64,000 nt of DNA. Origin: Pelomonas cellulosilytica (lineage in GTDB: Bacteria; Pseudomonadota; Gammaproteobacteria; Burkholderiales; Burkholderiaceae_C). Shown here piece by piece: positions 8,453 to 16,650 of the stretch. The notes below the pieces were generated by a model. The model saw only the letters and a program-made list of their open reading frames with translations. It was not told the origin of the DNA and ran no database searches. The position numbers and the translations under genes were made by a program. The stretch's first letter is position 1. Each line of letters begins with the position of its first letter. The DNA is taken from contig NZ_JAJTWU010000002.1 in NCBI RefSeq assembly GCF_021353265.1, positions 1 through 64,000 of the forward strand, in the 5' to 3' direction.

Positions 8453-8467
8453 CGCAGGCTTCCAGGG

Positions 8468-8869
8468 TCAGCCACGCCGGCGGCGTGCTGCCTTGGCCTC
8501 GGCGATCAGGCGCTCAATGGCCTCGAGCTCGTCGCGGCTGGGTTTGTCGACGTCCAGTGCGCGCTGCACCAGTTGCAGCGCCGAGCCGGCGAAGGCACGC
8601 CGGAGCAGGTCCTTCACCATCACCGACTGAACCGCCGGCTGGGCGTACACGGCGGCGTAGCGATGGCTGCGCCCGCTTTCGTCGCGTTGCACCAGGCCCT
8701 TGTCGGCCATGATGGTCAACATCTTCAGCACCGTGGTGTAGGCCGTGTCCTTGTGGCGTAACAGTGCGTCGTGTACCTCGCGCACCGTGCAGGGGCAGGC
8801 TCGGTCCCACAGCACGTGCAGGATCGCGAGCTCGCCTTCGGTGGGGTGGGGGACGGTGGGCATCGTCAT
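8468..8869 (-). CDS. BlaI/MecI/CopY-family transcriptional repressor
   Basis: This is a 133-residue winged-helix repressor of the BlaI/MecI family: PTEGELAILHVLWDRACPCTV (helix 1 onward, about residues 9-29) and the recognition region DTAYTTVLKMLTIMADKGLVQRD (about 41-63). A C-terminal dimerisation part follows. Family members bind palindromes and are inactivated when a BlaR1-type protease cleaves them. The gene is first in an operon with the M56 gene, and a perfect palindrome stands 28 bp upstream, so it is likely autoregulated. The start could also be the ATG at 8863; no strong ribosome binding site decides. No beta-lactamase gene is nearby; the other operator stands before an S41 peptidase. 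Confidence 0.92.
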   Translation of the reverse strand: MTMPTVPHPTEGELAILHVLWDRACPCTVREVHDALLRHKDTAYTTVLKMLTIMADKGLVQRDESGRSHRYAAVYAQPAVQSVMVKDLLRRAFAGSALQLVQRALDVDKPSRDELEAIERLIAEAKAARRRRG

Positions 8870-8896
8870 GTGGCTCGAAAAGTACTAGGAGAATAG

Positions 8897-8912
8897 TACT
8901 AATTGATTAGTA
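8897..8912. promoter_or_regulatory. BlaI/MecI-type operator upstream of blaI-type gene
   Basis: The perfect palindrome TACTAATTGATTAGTA has the same arms as the site at 7007-7022 and differs only in the two central bases. It is 28 bp upstream of the repressor start. An overlapping AGTACT pair (8881-8886 and 8895-8900) adds dyad symmetry. Confidence 0.8.
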
Positions 8913-9433
8913 GATCCACAAGCGTTGCTGGAGCTGGTCGCCGCGGTGAGGACAGGGACGGGCAGGTTTGTCCCGATCCTCGCCTGTCCTGCCGCTGCCC
9001 CTGCCCCAGGGCCGCGAGTCCACGATCGGTTGCCGTACGGCCTCGACTCGCGTCGCGACGACGCGTGCTGCTGGCGATTGCCCGGAGATCCGAAGGGCAG
9101 CAGGCGGGGGGGCCACGCCGCTGGAGCGAGCGACCGCCTGGTGGCAGTCAGCGTGAGTACCTCCGCCGGGTACCACCGGCCGTACCCGCTGCATACCGCC
9201 CGGTCTTCAATCTCGGCCCCCAGGCAGATGTGAGCCGTTCGAATCGGAGGCAGCCGGATGGTTGCAAATTCCAAGGCTCGGCATTTAAGGACGCCTGCAG
9301 CCATCGTCTGCGACCACCGCGACCCGGGCTCTTGACGACGAATCTCCGGGTCTCCAGGCAGAATCCGAGTGATCGGGGCAAGCTTGGCGTCTGGGCGACT
9401 GGGAAGCCCACCTTGAAGAACGGGGCAGCATCA
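8913..9433. other. Intergenic region with a nested hairpin, no gene recognised
   Basis: About 520 bp without a convincing gene. At 8949-8990 the arms AGGACAGG and CCTGTCCT enclose a second pair CGGG/CCCG, which could fold as a nested stem. The rest resembles neither coding sequence nor a known RNA. The promoter of the cysteine-rich gene at 9434 is probably near the 3' end. Confidence 0.45.
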
Positions 9434-9874
9434 ATGGCACTGACGAAGAAGGGCGAGTTCTGGTACGGGACGACGTCCGGCGACACCCAAGCCGAGCTGC
9501 GCAGCTACAGCGTTGCGAATCGTCATGAAGCCGTCCGGTTTGCCGCGTCCAAATGCGATTGCGGGTGCCGGACTTTCGCACTGCAGACCGATGAAGAAGC
9601 TGGCGTGGCAATCCGAACCTGCACCGACTGCGGGCTGGCACACCTCATGGGCGACAGCGCGGACTACGTTGAAGAAGCCGTGCCCGAGACGCACGAGTGC
9701 GTGTGCGAGAACGAGGTGTTCGAGCTTATGTCCGGCGTCTCCGTCTACGAGGGCACACATGACGTGCGCTGGTACTACATCGCTTGCCACTGCGTGGAAT
9801 GCAATCTGGTTGGCGTCTTCGCAGACTGGAAGTGTGAAGCGGGTGATGCGGCGGCCTTCCTCGCCAAGGTATGA
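9434..9874 (+). CDS. Cysteine-rich protein, probably metal-binding
   Basis: I do not recognise this 146-residue protein. It has eleven cysteines in ordered groups: C41-x-C43-x-C45, C63-x2-C66, C89-x-C91, C118-x-C120-x2-C123 and C134. This is the pattern of a zinc-ribbon-like or metal-binding fold. There is no signal peptide or membrane segment, so it is probably cytoplasmic. Codon use and GC are lower than in the later part of the window. The ATG at 9434 was chosen because the open frame upstream (from 8903) has no protein-like character. The DUF5063 gene follows about 100 bp downstream on the same strand, so the two may be functionally linked. Confidence 0.72.
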   Translation: MALTKKGEFWYGTTSGDTQAELRSYSVANRHEAVRFAASKCDCGCRTFALQTDEEAGVAIRTCTDCGLAHLMGDSADYVEEAVPETHECVCENEVFELMSGVSVYEGTHDVRWYYIACHCVECNLVGVFADWKCEAGDAAAFLAKV

Positions 9875-9971
9875 GCGGCCGATCCCCGGCGGACTTCAGA
9901 GTCAGGCTGGAGCGGACGCGCAGCCCTCGCAGGCAGCGTGATCATGTGACACGCTGGATTCCGTGCAGCGC

Positions 9972-10376
9972 ATGACGCCGAACGAATCTCAGACAGTATT
10001 GGACTTCGCCACCGCCGCGCGAGGCTTCTGCCTCTGGTGCGAAGACGAGATGTCTGAGCGCACCGAAGTGCATGCCGCGTCTTGGCTGGCTCGCCTATAC
10101 GGGCTGGGCGTCGTGCTCCCATCGGTCGATTCCAACATCGAGGATGGCCTGCCCGACCTGCCTGCAGATTTCCTGGTACGTGCGCAGACCAATCTGTCGG
10201 TCTTCAATGGCCGGTACTACCGCGAAGTGTTTGATCCGGCTCCCGAGCTGGACGATGAACCTGTCATCGGCGACATTGGAGATGACCTGCTGCAAACATA
10301 CAAGGATGTACGCCGCGGGCTCATGCTGTTCGACGCTGGGGGTGTGGCTGAGGCGCTATGGCAGTGGTCGTTTTAG
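9972..10376 (+). CDS. DUF5063 protein, C-terminus removed by an in-frame TAG
   Basis: This 134-residue product matches DUF5063 in layout: an N-terminal helix (VLDFATAARGFCLWCED), a middle LARLYGLGVVLP, and a DLLQTYKDVRRGLMLFDAG segment ending EALWQWSF. The frame then meets TAG at 10374-10376. Reading on in the same frame gives HHVHWERHCASALLALHGL, the His/Trp-rich helical tail expected of the family, with a later TGA at 10458-10460. The gene therefore looks truncated by a single nonsense change. The GTG at 9963 is an alternative start. The function of DUF5063 is unknown. It follows the cysteine-rich gene. Confidence 0.75.
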   Translation: MTPNESQTVLDFATAARGFCLWCEDEMSERTEVHAASWLARLYGLGVVLPSVDSNIEDGLPDLPADFLVRAQTNLSVFNGRYYREVFDPAPELDDEPVIGDIGDDLLQTYKDVRRGLMLFDAGGVAEALWQWSF

Positions 10377-10770
10377 CATCACGTTCATTGGGAACGTCAT
10401 TGCGCTAGCGCGCTACTCGCGCTTCATGGACTGACGATTTCGAACCTCGATTGGTCTTGAGGTCGAAGGTCCGCGCCCGCTGCAGAGCCGCCACTCGCTG
10501 ACTTGATGTCGGGCTGAGGCTGGATGCGGAAGTCCACCGGCGACTGCTTTGCGCAACCTCAGCGCCAGGCGGTGAGTCCAGGCGGCTGCGTGCGGCTCTG
10601 CCGACCATCAGAAGCACATGGGTGAAGGTCATGGTCGTCACGACAATGCCGTACCTGGGTAACTCCTGCACGGCGAGCTGCCCGTTGCGTACGCGACGCA
10701 ATGAGTAGCCAAGACTTACTGGCCAGCCAAGTCGGCCGCATGGCGGAAAGGGTTGCCACTGACCGACCGG
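10377..10770. other. Intergenic region; first 84 bp are the cut-off DUF5063 tail
   Basis: Bases 10377-10460 are the lost C-terminal codons of the DUF5063 gene. The rest, up to the end of the convergent LysR gene, shows no gene I can support. Confidence 0.5.
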
Positions 10771-11664
10771 CTAGCGATCCAACATGCAGTCGATAAAAGA
10801 GCCCAGCAGTGCAGGGCGATGCTGACGATTGGAATAGTAGAGAAACAAGCCCGGTCGAGAGATCGTCCAGTCAGGCAGAACCTGTACCAGGCGTCCCTGC
10901 TTGACCAGCTCGCTGACCTGATCCACCTCGAAGTGGTAGGCGATACCTAGACCGTTGACCGCTGCGGCCACGCCAATGTCGGCATGGTTGGTGACGACAG
11001 GCCCCTCGACGGCAATCTCCTGCCGCTTGCCGCGCTTCTCGAACTCCCATCGATAGAACCTCCCATCCGTCTGGAGCCGCCAGTTGATGCACGCGTGGTC
11101 GTGCAAATCGGTGGGGATCTTGGGCGTGCCATGGCGGGCCAAGTATTCCGGGGAGGCAACGGCCATCATCTTCATGTCTGGTGACAGACGGACGGCAATC
11201 ATGTCCTTCTTGAGCTGGCCGCCGACCCGAATCCCGGCGTCGAAGCGGCCTGCCACGATGTCCGCCAGCGCGTCGTCCACCACGATGTCCAACACTACGT
11301 CAGGGTGCGCCCGATGGAAGCGCTGCAGCCTTGGCGCAATCAGCTCTCTTGCGGCGATGCCCAGCGTGTTGATCCGCAAAGTTCCCTTTATCTGTCCGGT
11401 GGAATCACTTGCCTCGGCCACCGCGTTGGCCATTTCGCGGAACAGCGGCGCCACACGCGAATAGAGCTGCTCACCGATCGCGGACGCCGAGACGCTTCTT
11501 GTCGTGCGATTCAGCAGGCGCGCGCCGATGCGGCTTTCCAGTTGGCGGATGGTCTGGCTCAGGGCGGACGGTGACAAGCCCAGATGCTCAGCCGCGCGGG
11601 CAAAGCTTCGCCTCTCGACGACGGCGACGAATGCCTTTAGCTCGGCGAAGTCAGAGCCCCGCAT
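10771..11664 (-). CDS. LysR-family transcriptional regulator (cassette 2)
   Basis: This is a 297-residue LysR-type regulator. The winged HTH occupies about residues 3-62 (FVAVVERRSFARAAEHLGLS, then LSQTIRQLESRIGARLLNRT) and the effector domain starts near 93 (GTLRINTLGIAA). It is of the same broad subgroup as the regulator at 4635 but clearly diverged from it. It is transcribed away from an NTF2-like gene and an SDR gene, and the 98 bp between them carries the inverted repeat at 11694-11708. Most likely it regulates those two genes. The effector is unknown. Confidence 0.92.
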   Translation of the reverse strand: MRGSDFAELKAFVAVVERRSFARAAEHLGLSPSALSQTIRQLESRIGARLLNRTTRSVSASAIGEQLYSRVAPLFREMANAVAEASDSTGQIKGTLRINTLGIAARELIAPRLQRFHRAHPDVVLDIVVDDALADIVAGRFDAGIRVGGQLKKDMIAVRLSPDMKMMAVASPEYLARHGTPKIPTDLHDHACINWRLQTDGRFYRWEFEKRGKRQEIAVEGPVVTNHADIGVAAAVNGLGIAYHFEVDQVSELVKQGRLVQVLPDWTISRPGLFLYYSNRQHRPALLGSFIDCMLDR

Positions 11665-11693
11665 TGTGTACTTGTCTCTACAGAGTTCATTCG

Positions 11694-11708
11694 GAATCTA
11701 GGAGATTC
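11694..11708. promoter_or_regulatory. Candidate LysR operator, cassette 2
   Basis: The perfect inverted repeat GAATCT-AGG-AGATTC lies 30 bp upstream of the LysR start and 55 bp upstream of the NTF2-like start. It is a plausible binding site for the adjacent regulator. Its sequence differs from the dyad in cassette 1. Confidence 0.5.
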
Positions 11709-11762
11709 TATTAATGGACACGCGGCCGCATCCTTCGTTCCGTCCCAACCCAGGAGCAACCC

Positions 11763-12092
11763 ATGTCCTCTTTAACCCTCCCTGACCCGATCGCCGCGTA
11801 TTTCGTGGCGGACACGCAAGGTCCTGACCAGGTCGCGCAATGCTTCACCCCGAAGGCCGTAGTCAAAGACAACGATCACGTCTTCACCGGTCGCGACGCG
11901 ATCCGGGCGTGGAAGCAGGCGGCCGACGCCAAGTACACCTGCACGGCGGAACCCTTCTCCGTGGCGCTGATCGAAGGCGTTCACGCCGTGAAGGCGCACG
12001 TGGTCGGCAACTTCAAGGGCAGCCCGCTCGACATGAAGTTCTTCTTTCGCCTCGAGCGCGGACTGATTGCGAACATGGAGGTCACGGTATGA
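11763..12092 (+). CDS. NTF2-like/SnoaL-like protein
   Basis: This 109-residue protein fits the NTF2-like fold: FVADTQGPDQVAQCFTPKAVV, the turn DNDHVFTGRDAIRAWK and strands ending in FFFRLERGLIANMEV. Residues 1-40 form the usual helical cone and the rest the sheet. A small-molecule ligand or isomerase-like role is likely, with unknown substrate. Its stop overlaps the start of the SDR gene (ATGA), so translation is coupled. It is divergent from the LysR gene. The order is NTF2 then SDR, the reverse of cassette 1. Confidence 0.8.
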   Translation: MSSLTLPDPIAAYFVADTQGPDQVAQCFTPKAVVKDNDHVFTGRDAIRAWKQAADAKYTCTAEPFSVALIEGVHAVKAHVVGNFKGSPLDMKFFFRLERGLIANMEVTV

Positions 12093-12871
12093 GTTTCGAC
12101 CTTCAATTGACTGGCCTTCGAGCCGTGGTGACCGGGGGAACTCTGGGCCTTGGCGCCGCCGTTGTACGTGCTCTGGTGGATGCAGGCGCCCGCGTGGCGA
12201 CATCCGCCCGCAAGGCACCGGAAGCCCCGGTCGGAGGCGTGTCGTACGTCCTCGCCGACTTGACGACGGCTGACGGCGTGAAGACCCTGTCCGATTCCGT
12301 TCTCAAAGAGTGGGGCGGCGTCGACCTGCTGATCAACGTGCTTGGCGGCTCGCATGCGCCCACCGGCGGCTTCACCGCGCTCACCGATGATGACTGGCTC
12401 GCCGAGCTGAGTCTGAACCTCCTGCCGGCCGTGCGCCTGGACCGCGAACTTGTGCCGTCGATGCTCGCGCAAGGCTCGGGTGTGGTGGTTCATGTCAGCT
12501 CGATTCAGCGTGTTCTGCCGCTGCCCGACGCGACCACGGCATATGCCGCTGCCAAGGGAGCGTTGACGACCTACAGCAAGGCCTTGTCACGTGAAATCAC
12601 GCCTAAGGGGGTTCGCGTGCTGAGCGTCGCGCCGGGTTGGATAATGACCGAGGCGTCCGAGGTATTCGCCAAGCGTATTGGCGCCGATGCGGGCACCGAC
12701 AGCGAGGGTGGCAAGAAGATCATCATGGACGCCCTTGGTGGCATCCCGGTGGGCAGGGCAGCCACACCGCAGGAAGTAGCCGATCTGATCGTGTTCCTGG
12801 CATCGCCCCGCTCGGCATCCTCTGCGGGCTTCGAGTACCGCATCGATGGCGGCACCGTCCCGACGCTGTAG
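12089..12871 (+). CDS. SDR family oxidoreductase
   Basis: This is a classical short-chain dehydrogenase/reductase of 260 residues. It has the cofactor motif TGGTLGLG (about 14-21), NVLGG in place of NAG, a Ser in HVSSIQR, catalytic YAAAK, and a C-terminus GFEYRIDGGTVPTL. The ATG at 12089 shares four bases with the stop of the NTF2-like gene. The substrate is unknown. The neighbouring NTF2-like protein and LysR regulator suggest a small inducible detoxification or modification unit. Confidence 0.9.
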   Translation: MSFDLQLTGLRAVVTGGTLGLGAAVVRALVDAGARVATSARKAPEAPVGGVSYVLADLTTADGVKTLSDSVLKEWGGVDLLINVLGGSHAPTGGFTALTDDDWLAELSLNLLPAVRLDRELVPSMLAQGSGVVVHVSSIQRVLPLPDATTAYAAAKGALTTYSKALSREITPKGVRVLSVAPGWIMTEASEVFAKRIGADAGTDSEGGKKIIMDALGGIPVGRAATPQEVADLIVFLASPRSASSAGFEYRIDGGTVPTL

Positions 12872-13211
12872 AGCAGACTGTTTGCCGTGGGGGCTGCCCA
12901 CAAGTCCTTCAATCCGAGACTGAAGAAGTCTCGCCGCAAGGCAAGCCAGCGCCGCCTGACGCAGCGGCGTATGGCTTGATGATCCTCAGGGGGATGCTGA
13001 AAGGTCTCTCCGAAGACTGATAGCTGGCTCAGCTCGGTCCATGAGTTCAGGCAGCCTCCATGTCTGACCCCGCAGTGTCGCCAGAGGTTCAGTGCCGCTG
13101 CCGATCGATACGACGCGGTGACGTCCAGGCCGGCGGCCTGCAGCACGTTTACTTGGCCTTGATCGCCGTATGGACGACCTCTCTGGCAGCGGCGATGGCG
13201 GGGCTCAGCAG
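12872..13211. other. Non-coding or decayed region leading into repeat copy 2
   Basis: About 340 bp without a supported gene. A frame from 13060 (GTG) runs into the repeat and ends at the TGA at 13264-13266. Its last residues are the peptide shared by both repeats, so the repeat may be the 3' end of a once longer gene or element. No family is recognised. Confidence 0.4.
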
Positions 13212-13335
13212 CGTCTTGGGTGCCAATGACGACCTATCGCGTCAGCCGCTCCTCCACGCGTCATGACCGCGCGCTGCTCGCCGGGGCCGTCCCGTCAGCG
13301 AGTTGCGTGGAAATGGATTTTGCAGGTCTGACTAT
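13212..13335. repeat. Direct repeat copy 2 (right flank of accessory region)
   Basis: This is the same sequence as 1-124, same orientation, no gaps, five substitutions. The identity stops after GACTAT: copy 1 continues into the unknown gene at 125, copy 2 into the end of the molybdenum hydroxylase operon. GC content rises clearly just beyond this point. Confidence 0.9.
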
Positions 13336-13353
13336 TGAGGCTCCACTGAGCCA

Positions 13354-13380
13354 AGGCGGCGACGGTGGTTTGTGCCGCCT
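13354..13380 (-). terminator. Hairpin after the molybdenum hydroxylase operon
   Basis: The arms AGGCGGC and GCCGCCT enclose a 13-base loop, 28 bp beyond the stop of the minus-strand operon. There is no clear T-run, so this is a hairpin candidate only. Confidence 0.4.
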
Positions 13381-13407
13381 GACCTAGCGCCGGCCCGGCA
13401 GGCTGCG

Positions 13408-15642
13408 TCAGCTCCAGCGCAGATCGGTTGCCGACAACGGCAACGTCCTCACCCGGTGCCCCGTCGCCGCGAAGATCGCGTTGCACACCGCCGGCGCCAG
13501 CGGCGGGAAGGCGGGCTCACCCAGCCCCGTGACCGGGAACTCGGTTTTCAGGAAGTGCACGTCGATCTTCGTCGGTGACTCGGCCAGCCGGATCAGCGGG
13601 TAGTCGCCGAAGTTGCTCTGCACGATGCGGCCGTCCTCGATGTCGAGCTTCGCGTGCAGCAGCGTGCCCAATGCGTCGATGACCGAGCCCTGCACCTGGT
13701 TCTCGGCGCCGCTCAGGTTGACGATCTGGCCGCCGATGTCGCTGACCACCGTCACGCGGTCCACCTTCAGTTCCCCGTCGCGAGAGACGGTCACCTCGGC
13801 CACCTGGGCCACATAGCCGCGGTGGCTGAACTGGAAGGCGATGCCGCGGCCGCGGCCCTTGGGCAGCGGTTTGCCACCCCAGCCGGCACGCTGCGCGGCC
13901 TCCTGCAGCACGCGGCGCATGCGGCCCACGTGGTAGGGCAGGCCGCGGCCGTCGGTCGGGGTTTTCTGCTCGTCGGAGCCCAGCAGGTCCAGGCGGAACT
14001 GCAGCGGATCACGGCCCGCCGCGTGGGCCAGCTCGTCGATGAAGCTGTGGACGACCCAGCAGAACACGTTGCTGCCCGGCGCGCGCCACGGACCCATCGG
14101 GATGCCGCATTCGAGGGGCGTCTGCTCCAGCAGGCAGTTCGGCACCCAGCGGCCGGGGAACTCGTCGCCGCTCAGCGCCGCGCCACTGCCCGGCACGAGC
14201 TGGCTGCGGCCATCGCGCTCCACGCGGTTGGCGAAGGTGACAAAGTGGTCGTGCCAGGCCACCAGCCGGCCGTTGGCATCCACGCCACCGCGAAGGAAGT
14301 GGAAGCCACCGGCGCGGAAGTGGTCGTGCTGCACGTCGTCCTCGCGCGTCCACACCAGCTGCACCGGCGCCTTCACGCGCTGCGCGATGGCGGCGGCCTC
14401 GACGATGTAGTCCGAACTGAGCCGCCGACCGAAGCCGCCGCCGCTGCGTGTGATGTGCAGCTTGATCTGCTCCTTGGCCAGCCCGAGCGTGCTGGCGACG
14501 AGATTCTGGCCGGCGCCCGGGTTCTGCGTCGGCGCCCAGAGTTCCATGACGCCATCGCGCCACCACGCCGTGCAGTTCTGCGGCTCGATGCTGGCGTGGG
14601 AGATGAACGGGTACTCGTAGCGCGCCGTTACCGTCTTGGCGGCGCCCTGCAGAGCCGCGGTCACGTCGCCATCGCGACGCAGCGCGGTCGCGCCGGGCCG
14701 GGCGCTTAACGCGTCGGCCTGCTGCACAAACTGGCGCCAGCTGTGCCTCGCATACGGGCCTTCGTCCCAGTCCACGCGCAGCTGCCTGCGGGCGCTCAGC
14801 GCCGCCCACGTGTGGTCGGCCACGATGGCCACGCCGGGCAGCAGGCCGCGCAGGTCGGTCGTGCCGTCGATGACGAAGGCGTCGCGCACGCCGGGCAGGG
14901 CCTTGATGGCGTCCAGATTGGCGCTCTTGACCTTGCCGCCGAACACGGGCGACTTCACGAATACGGCCGTCAGCTGACCGGGCTGGCGCACGTCGATGCC
15001 GAACAGCGGCTTGCCGGTGACGACGGCCGCGTTGTCCACGCCGCCCACGCGCGTGCCCAGCAGCCGGTAGTGGCGCGGGTCCTTCAGCTTGACCTCGTCG
15101 GCCTTGGGCATGGGCAGCCGTGCCGCGGCGGGCACGAGTGCGCCGTAGCCGATGCGGCGTTTGCTGGCCGCATGCACCACCTGGCCGCTGTCGGTCGTCA
15201 GGTCGGCTTCGGGCACGCGCCATTGGGCCGCGGCGGCGCGCAGCAGCAGCAGGCGGGCCGTGGCGCCCAGGCGCTGGAAGTCGGTGTAGTTGTTGGGCGT
15301 GGAGGTCGACCCGCCGGCGCTCTGGTTGCCGTAGGCCGGGTCCAGGTCGCCCTGCTCGATGCGCACGTCCTGCCAGCGCACGTCCAGCTCCTCGGCCAGC
15401 ACCATGGGCAGTGAGGTCTTGATGCCCTGGCCGATCTCGGGCTGCTTGGAGATCAACGTCACCGTGCCCGTCGTGGCGATGCGGATGAACGCGTTGGGCT
15501 TGAACTCGGCGGTGGTGGCCAGGCTCGCGGGCTGGCCCACGTCCTCGCCGGCAGACGTGGCGGTGCCCGGTAACCAAAGGCCCAGCAGCAGGCCGCCGCT
15601 ACCCTTGAGCAACCCGCGGCGGGAGGTGAGGGCGGCGCTCAT
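13408..15642 (-). CDS. iorB: Isoquinoline-1-oxidoreductase-type molybdopterin-binding subunit
   Basis: This is the 744-residue large subunit of an aldehyde/isoquinoline oxidoreductase of the xanthine oxidase family. It has a Tat signal at the N-terminus ([20 protein letters not shown]). Motifs include [44 protein letters not shown] (molybdopterin region) and a C-terminus of the form [16 protein letters not shown], which carries the conserved active-site Glu of the family. It overlaps the iron-sulfur subunit by ATGA, so the pair is translated together. Such enzymes hydroxylate N-heterocycles or oxidise aldehydes using molybdopterin, [2Fe-2S] clusters and external acceptors in the periplasm. 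The substrate is not determined, and the gene name reflects family only. Confidence 0.88.
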   Translation of the reverse strand: MSAALTSRRGLLKGSGGLLLGLWLPGTATSAGEDVGQPASLATTAEFKPNAFIRIATTGTVTLISKQPEIGQGIKTSLPMVLAEELDVRWQDVRIEQGDLDPAYGNQSAGGSTSTPNNYTDFQRLGATARLLLLRAAAAQWRVPEADLTTDSGQVVHAASKRRIGYGALVPAAARLPMPKADEVKLKDPRHYRLLGTRVGGVDNAAVVTGKPLFGIDVRQPGQLTAVFVKSPVFGGKVKSANLDAIKALPGVRDAFVIDGTTDLRGLLPGVAIVADHTWAALSARRQLRVDWDEGPYARHSWRQFVQQADALSARPGATALRRDGDVTAALQGAAKTVTARYEYPFISHASIEPQNCTAWWRDGVMELWAPTQNPGAGQNLVASTLGLAKEQIKLHITRSGGGFGRRLSSDYIVEAAAIAQRVKAPVQLVWTREDDVQHDHFRAGGFHFLRGGVDANGRLVAWHDHFVTFANRVERDGRSQLVPGSGAALSGDEFPGRWVPNCLLEQTPLECGIPMGPWRAPGSNVFCWVVHSFIDELAHAAGRDPLQFRLDLLGSDEQKTPTDGRGLPYHVGRMRRVLQEAAQRAGWGGKPLPKGRGRGIAFQFSHRGYVAQVAEVTVSRDGELKVDRVTVVSDIGGQIVNLSGAENQVQGSVIDALGTLLHAKLDIEDGRIVQSNFGDYPLIRLAESPTKIDVHFLKTEFPVTGLGEPAFPPLAPAVCNAIFAATGHRVRTLPLSATDLRWS

Positions 15643-16127
15643 GCCTTCTTCCCTCCCTGGCGATCCTGCGCGGCGATCTCGGCGGCGCGGTGCACGCCGG
15701 CGCGGATGCGCACATAGGTGGCGCAGCGGCACAGGTGGCCGTTCAGCGCGGCGTCGATGTCGGCGTCGGTGGGCTTGGGCGTCTGCTTCAGCAGCGCCGC
15801 CGCGGTCATGATCTGGCCGGCCTGGCAGTAGCCGCATTGCGGCACGTCCAGCTCCTGCCAGGCGCGCTGCAGCGGGTGGTTGCCCTTCGCGTCGAGCCCC
15901 TCGATGGTGGTGATGTCCAGCCCTGCCGCGCCCGACACGGGCAGGAGGCAGCTGCGCTGCGGCGTGCCGTTCACATGCACGGTGCAGGCGCCGCACTGGC
16001 CCACGCCGCAGCCGTACTTGGTGCCGACGAGGTTCAGCTGGTCACGCAGCACCCACAACAGGGGCGTGTCGGCGGCCGCCTCGACGGCGTGCCGTTGCTG
16101 GTTGATGCGGAGGTTGTAGCGGGGCAT
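15639..16127 (-). CDS. iorA: Isoquinoline-1-oxidoreductase-type [2Fe-2S] subunit
   Basis: This 162-residue small subunit has two [2Fe-2S] sites. The plant-ferredoxin-type cysteines are Cys40, Cys45, Cys48 and Cys60 ([13 protein letters not shown]); the second set is Cys98, Cys101, Cys133 and Cys135 ([21 protein letters not shown]). It passes electrons from the molybdenum centre of the partner subunit. The ATG at 16127 gives the standard start [10 protein letters not shown]; the longer open frame upstream has no family match. It is first in the operon and overlaps the large subunit by four bases. No cytochrome or cofactor maturation gene is present next to it. Confidence 0.92.
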   Translation of the reverse strand: MPRYNLRINQQRHAVEAAADTPLLWVLRDQLNLVGTKYGCGVGQCGACTVHVNGTPQRSCLLPVSGAAGLDITTIEGLDAKGNHPLQRAWQELDVPQCGYCQAGQIMTAAALLKQTPKPTDADIDAALNGHLCRCATYVRIRAGVHRAAEIAAQDRQGGKKA

Positions 16128-16259
16128 GGGCGGGCCTGGATGGAGGTGAGCGCGCGGGAGGATACGGCGCGGGGCGGCGGCGTGCCATGTCTGCTTGCGC
16201 GCTTTTTGCGCCGGCTTTTGCGCAAAGCGCGCTTGACGCCGGGGCTCTAGCATCGCGGC

Positions 16260-16640
16260 ATGCGTGCTCTCCTGACCCTCCTCCTGTTTCCGCTGGCCAG
16301 CCTGGCCGCCGCCACGCCGCTGCCGCCCGCTGCCCGCAGCGAAGTCGATGCGTTGCTGGGCCGTTTGCAGGCCTCCGGCTGCGAGTTCAACCGCAATGGA
16401 AGCTGGTACGCCGGCGCCGAGGCCAAGGCGCATTTGCTGAAGAAGCTCGAATACCTGGAAGGCAAGGACCTGGTAAAGACCACCGAGCAGTTCATCGAGC
16501 GCGGCGCGTCCGCCAGCAGCATGAGCGGCAAGGCCTATCTCGTGCGGTGCCCGGGCAAGGCGCCCGTGGACAGCGCGACGTGGTTGACGGCCGAGCTGCA
16601 GCAGCTGCGCGCCGCCCGACCCGCCTCCGGTCCGCGCTGA
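16260..16640 (+). CDS. DUF5329 family exported protein
   Basis: This 126-residue protein has a signal peptide (residues 1-18, cleavage near LAAA) followed by a small domain with two cysteines ([12 protein letters not shown] and [10 protein letters not shown]) that could form a disulfide. The pattern fits DUF5329: [21 protein letters not shown], then [18 protein letters not shown]. Function unknown; probably periplasmic. The PBP1C gene starts just after the stop, so co-transcription is likely. Confidence 0.8.
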   Translation: MRALLTLLLFPLASLAAATPLPPAARSEVDALLGRLQASGCEFNRNGSWYAGAEAKAHLLKKLEYLEGKDLVKTTEQFIERGASASSMSGKAYLVRCPGKAPVDSATWLTAELQQLRAARPASGPR

Positions 16641-16650
16641 CGCATTGCCC

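Noticed and set aside
9225..9260. A TTCGAAT sequence flanked by CCG and CGG, like a tRNA T-arm
   Set aside because: Only three base pairs can form and no acceptor, D or anticodon arm is found at proper distances.
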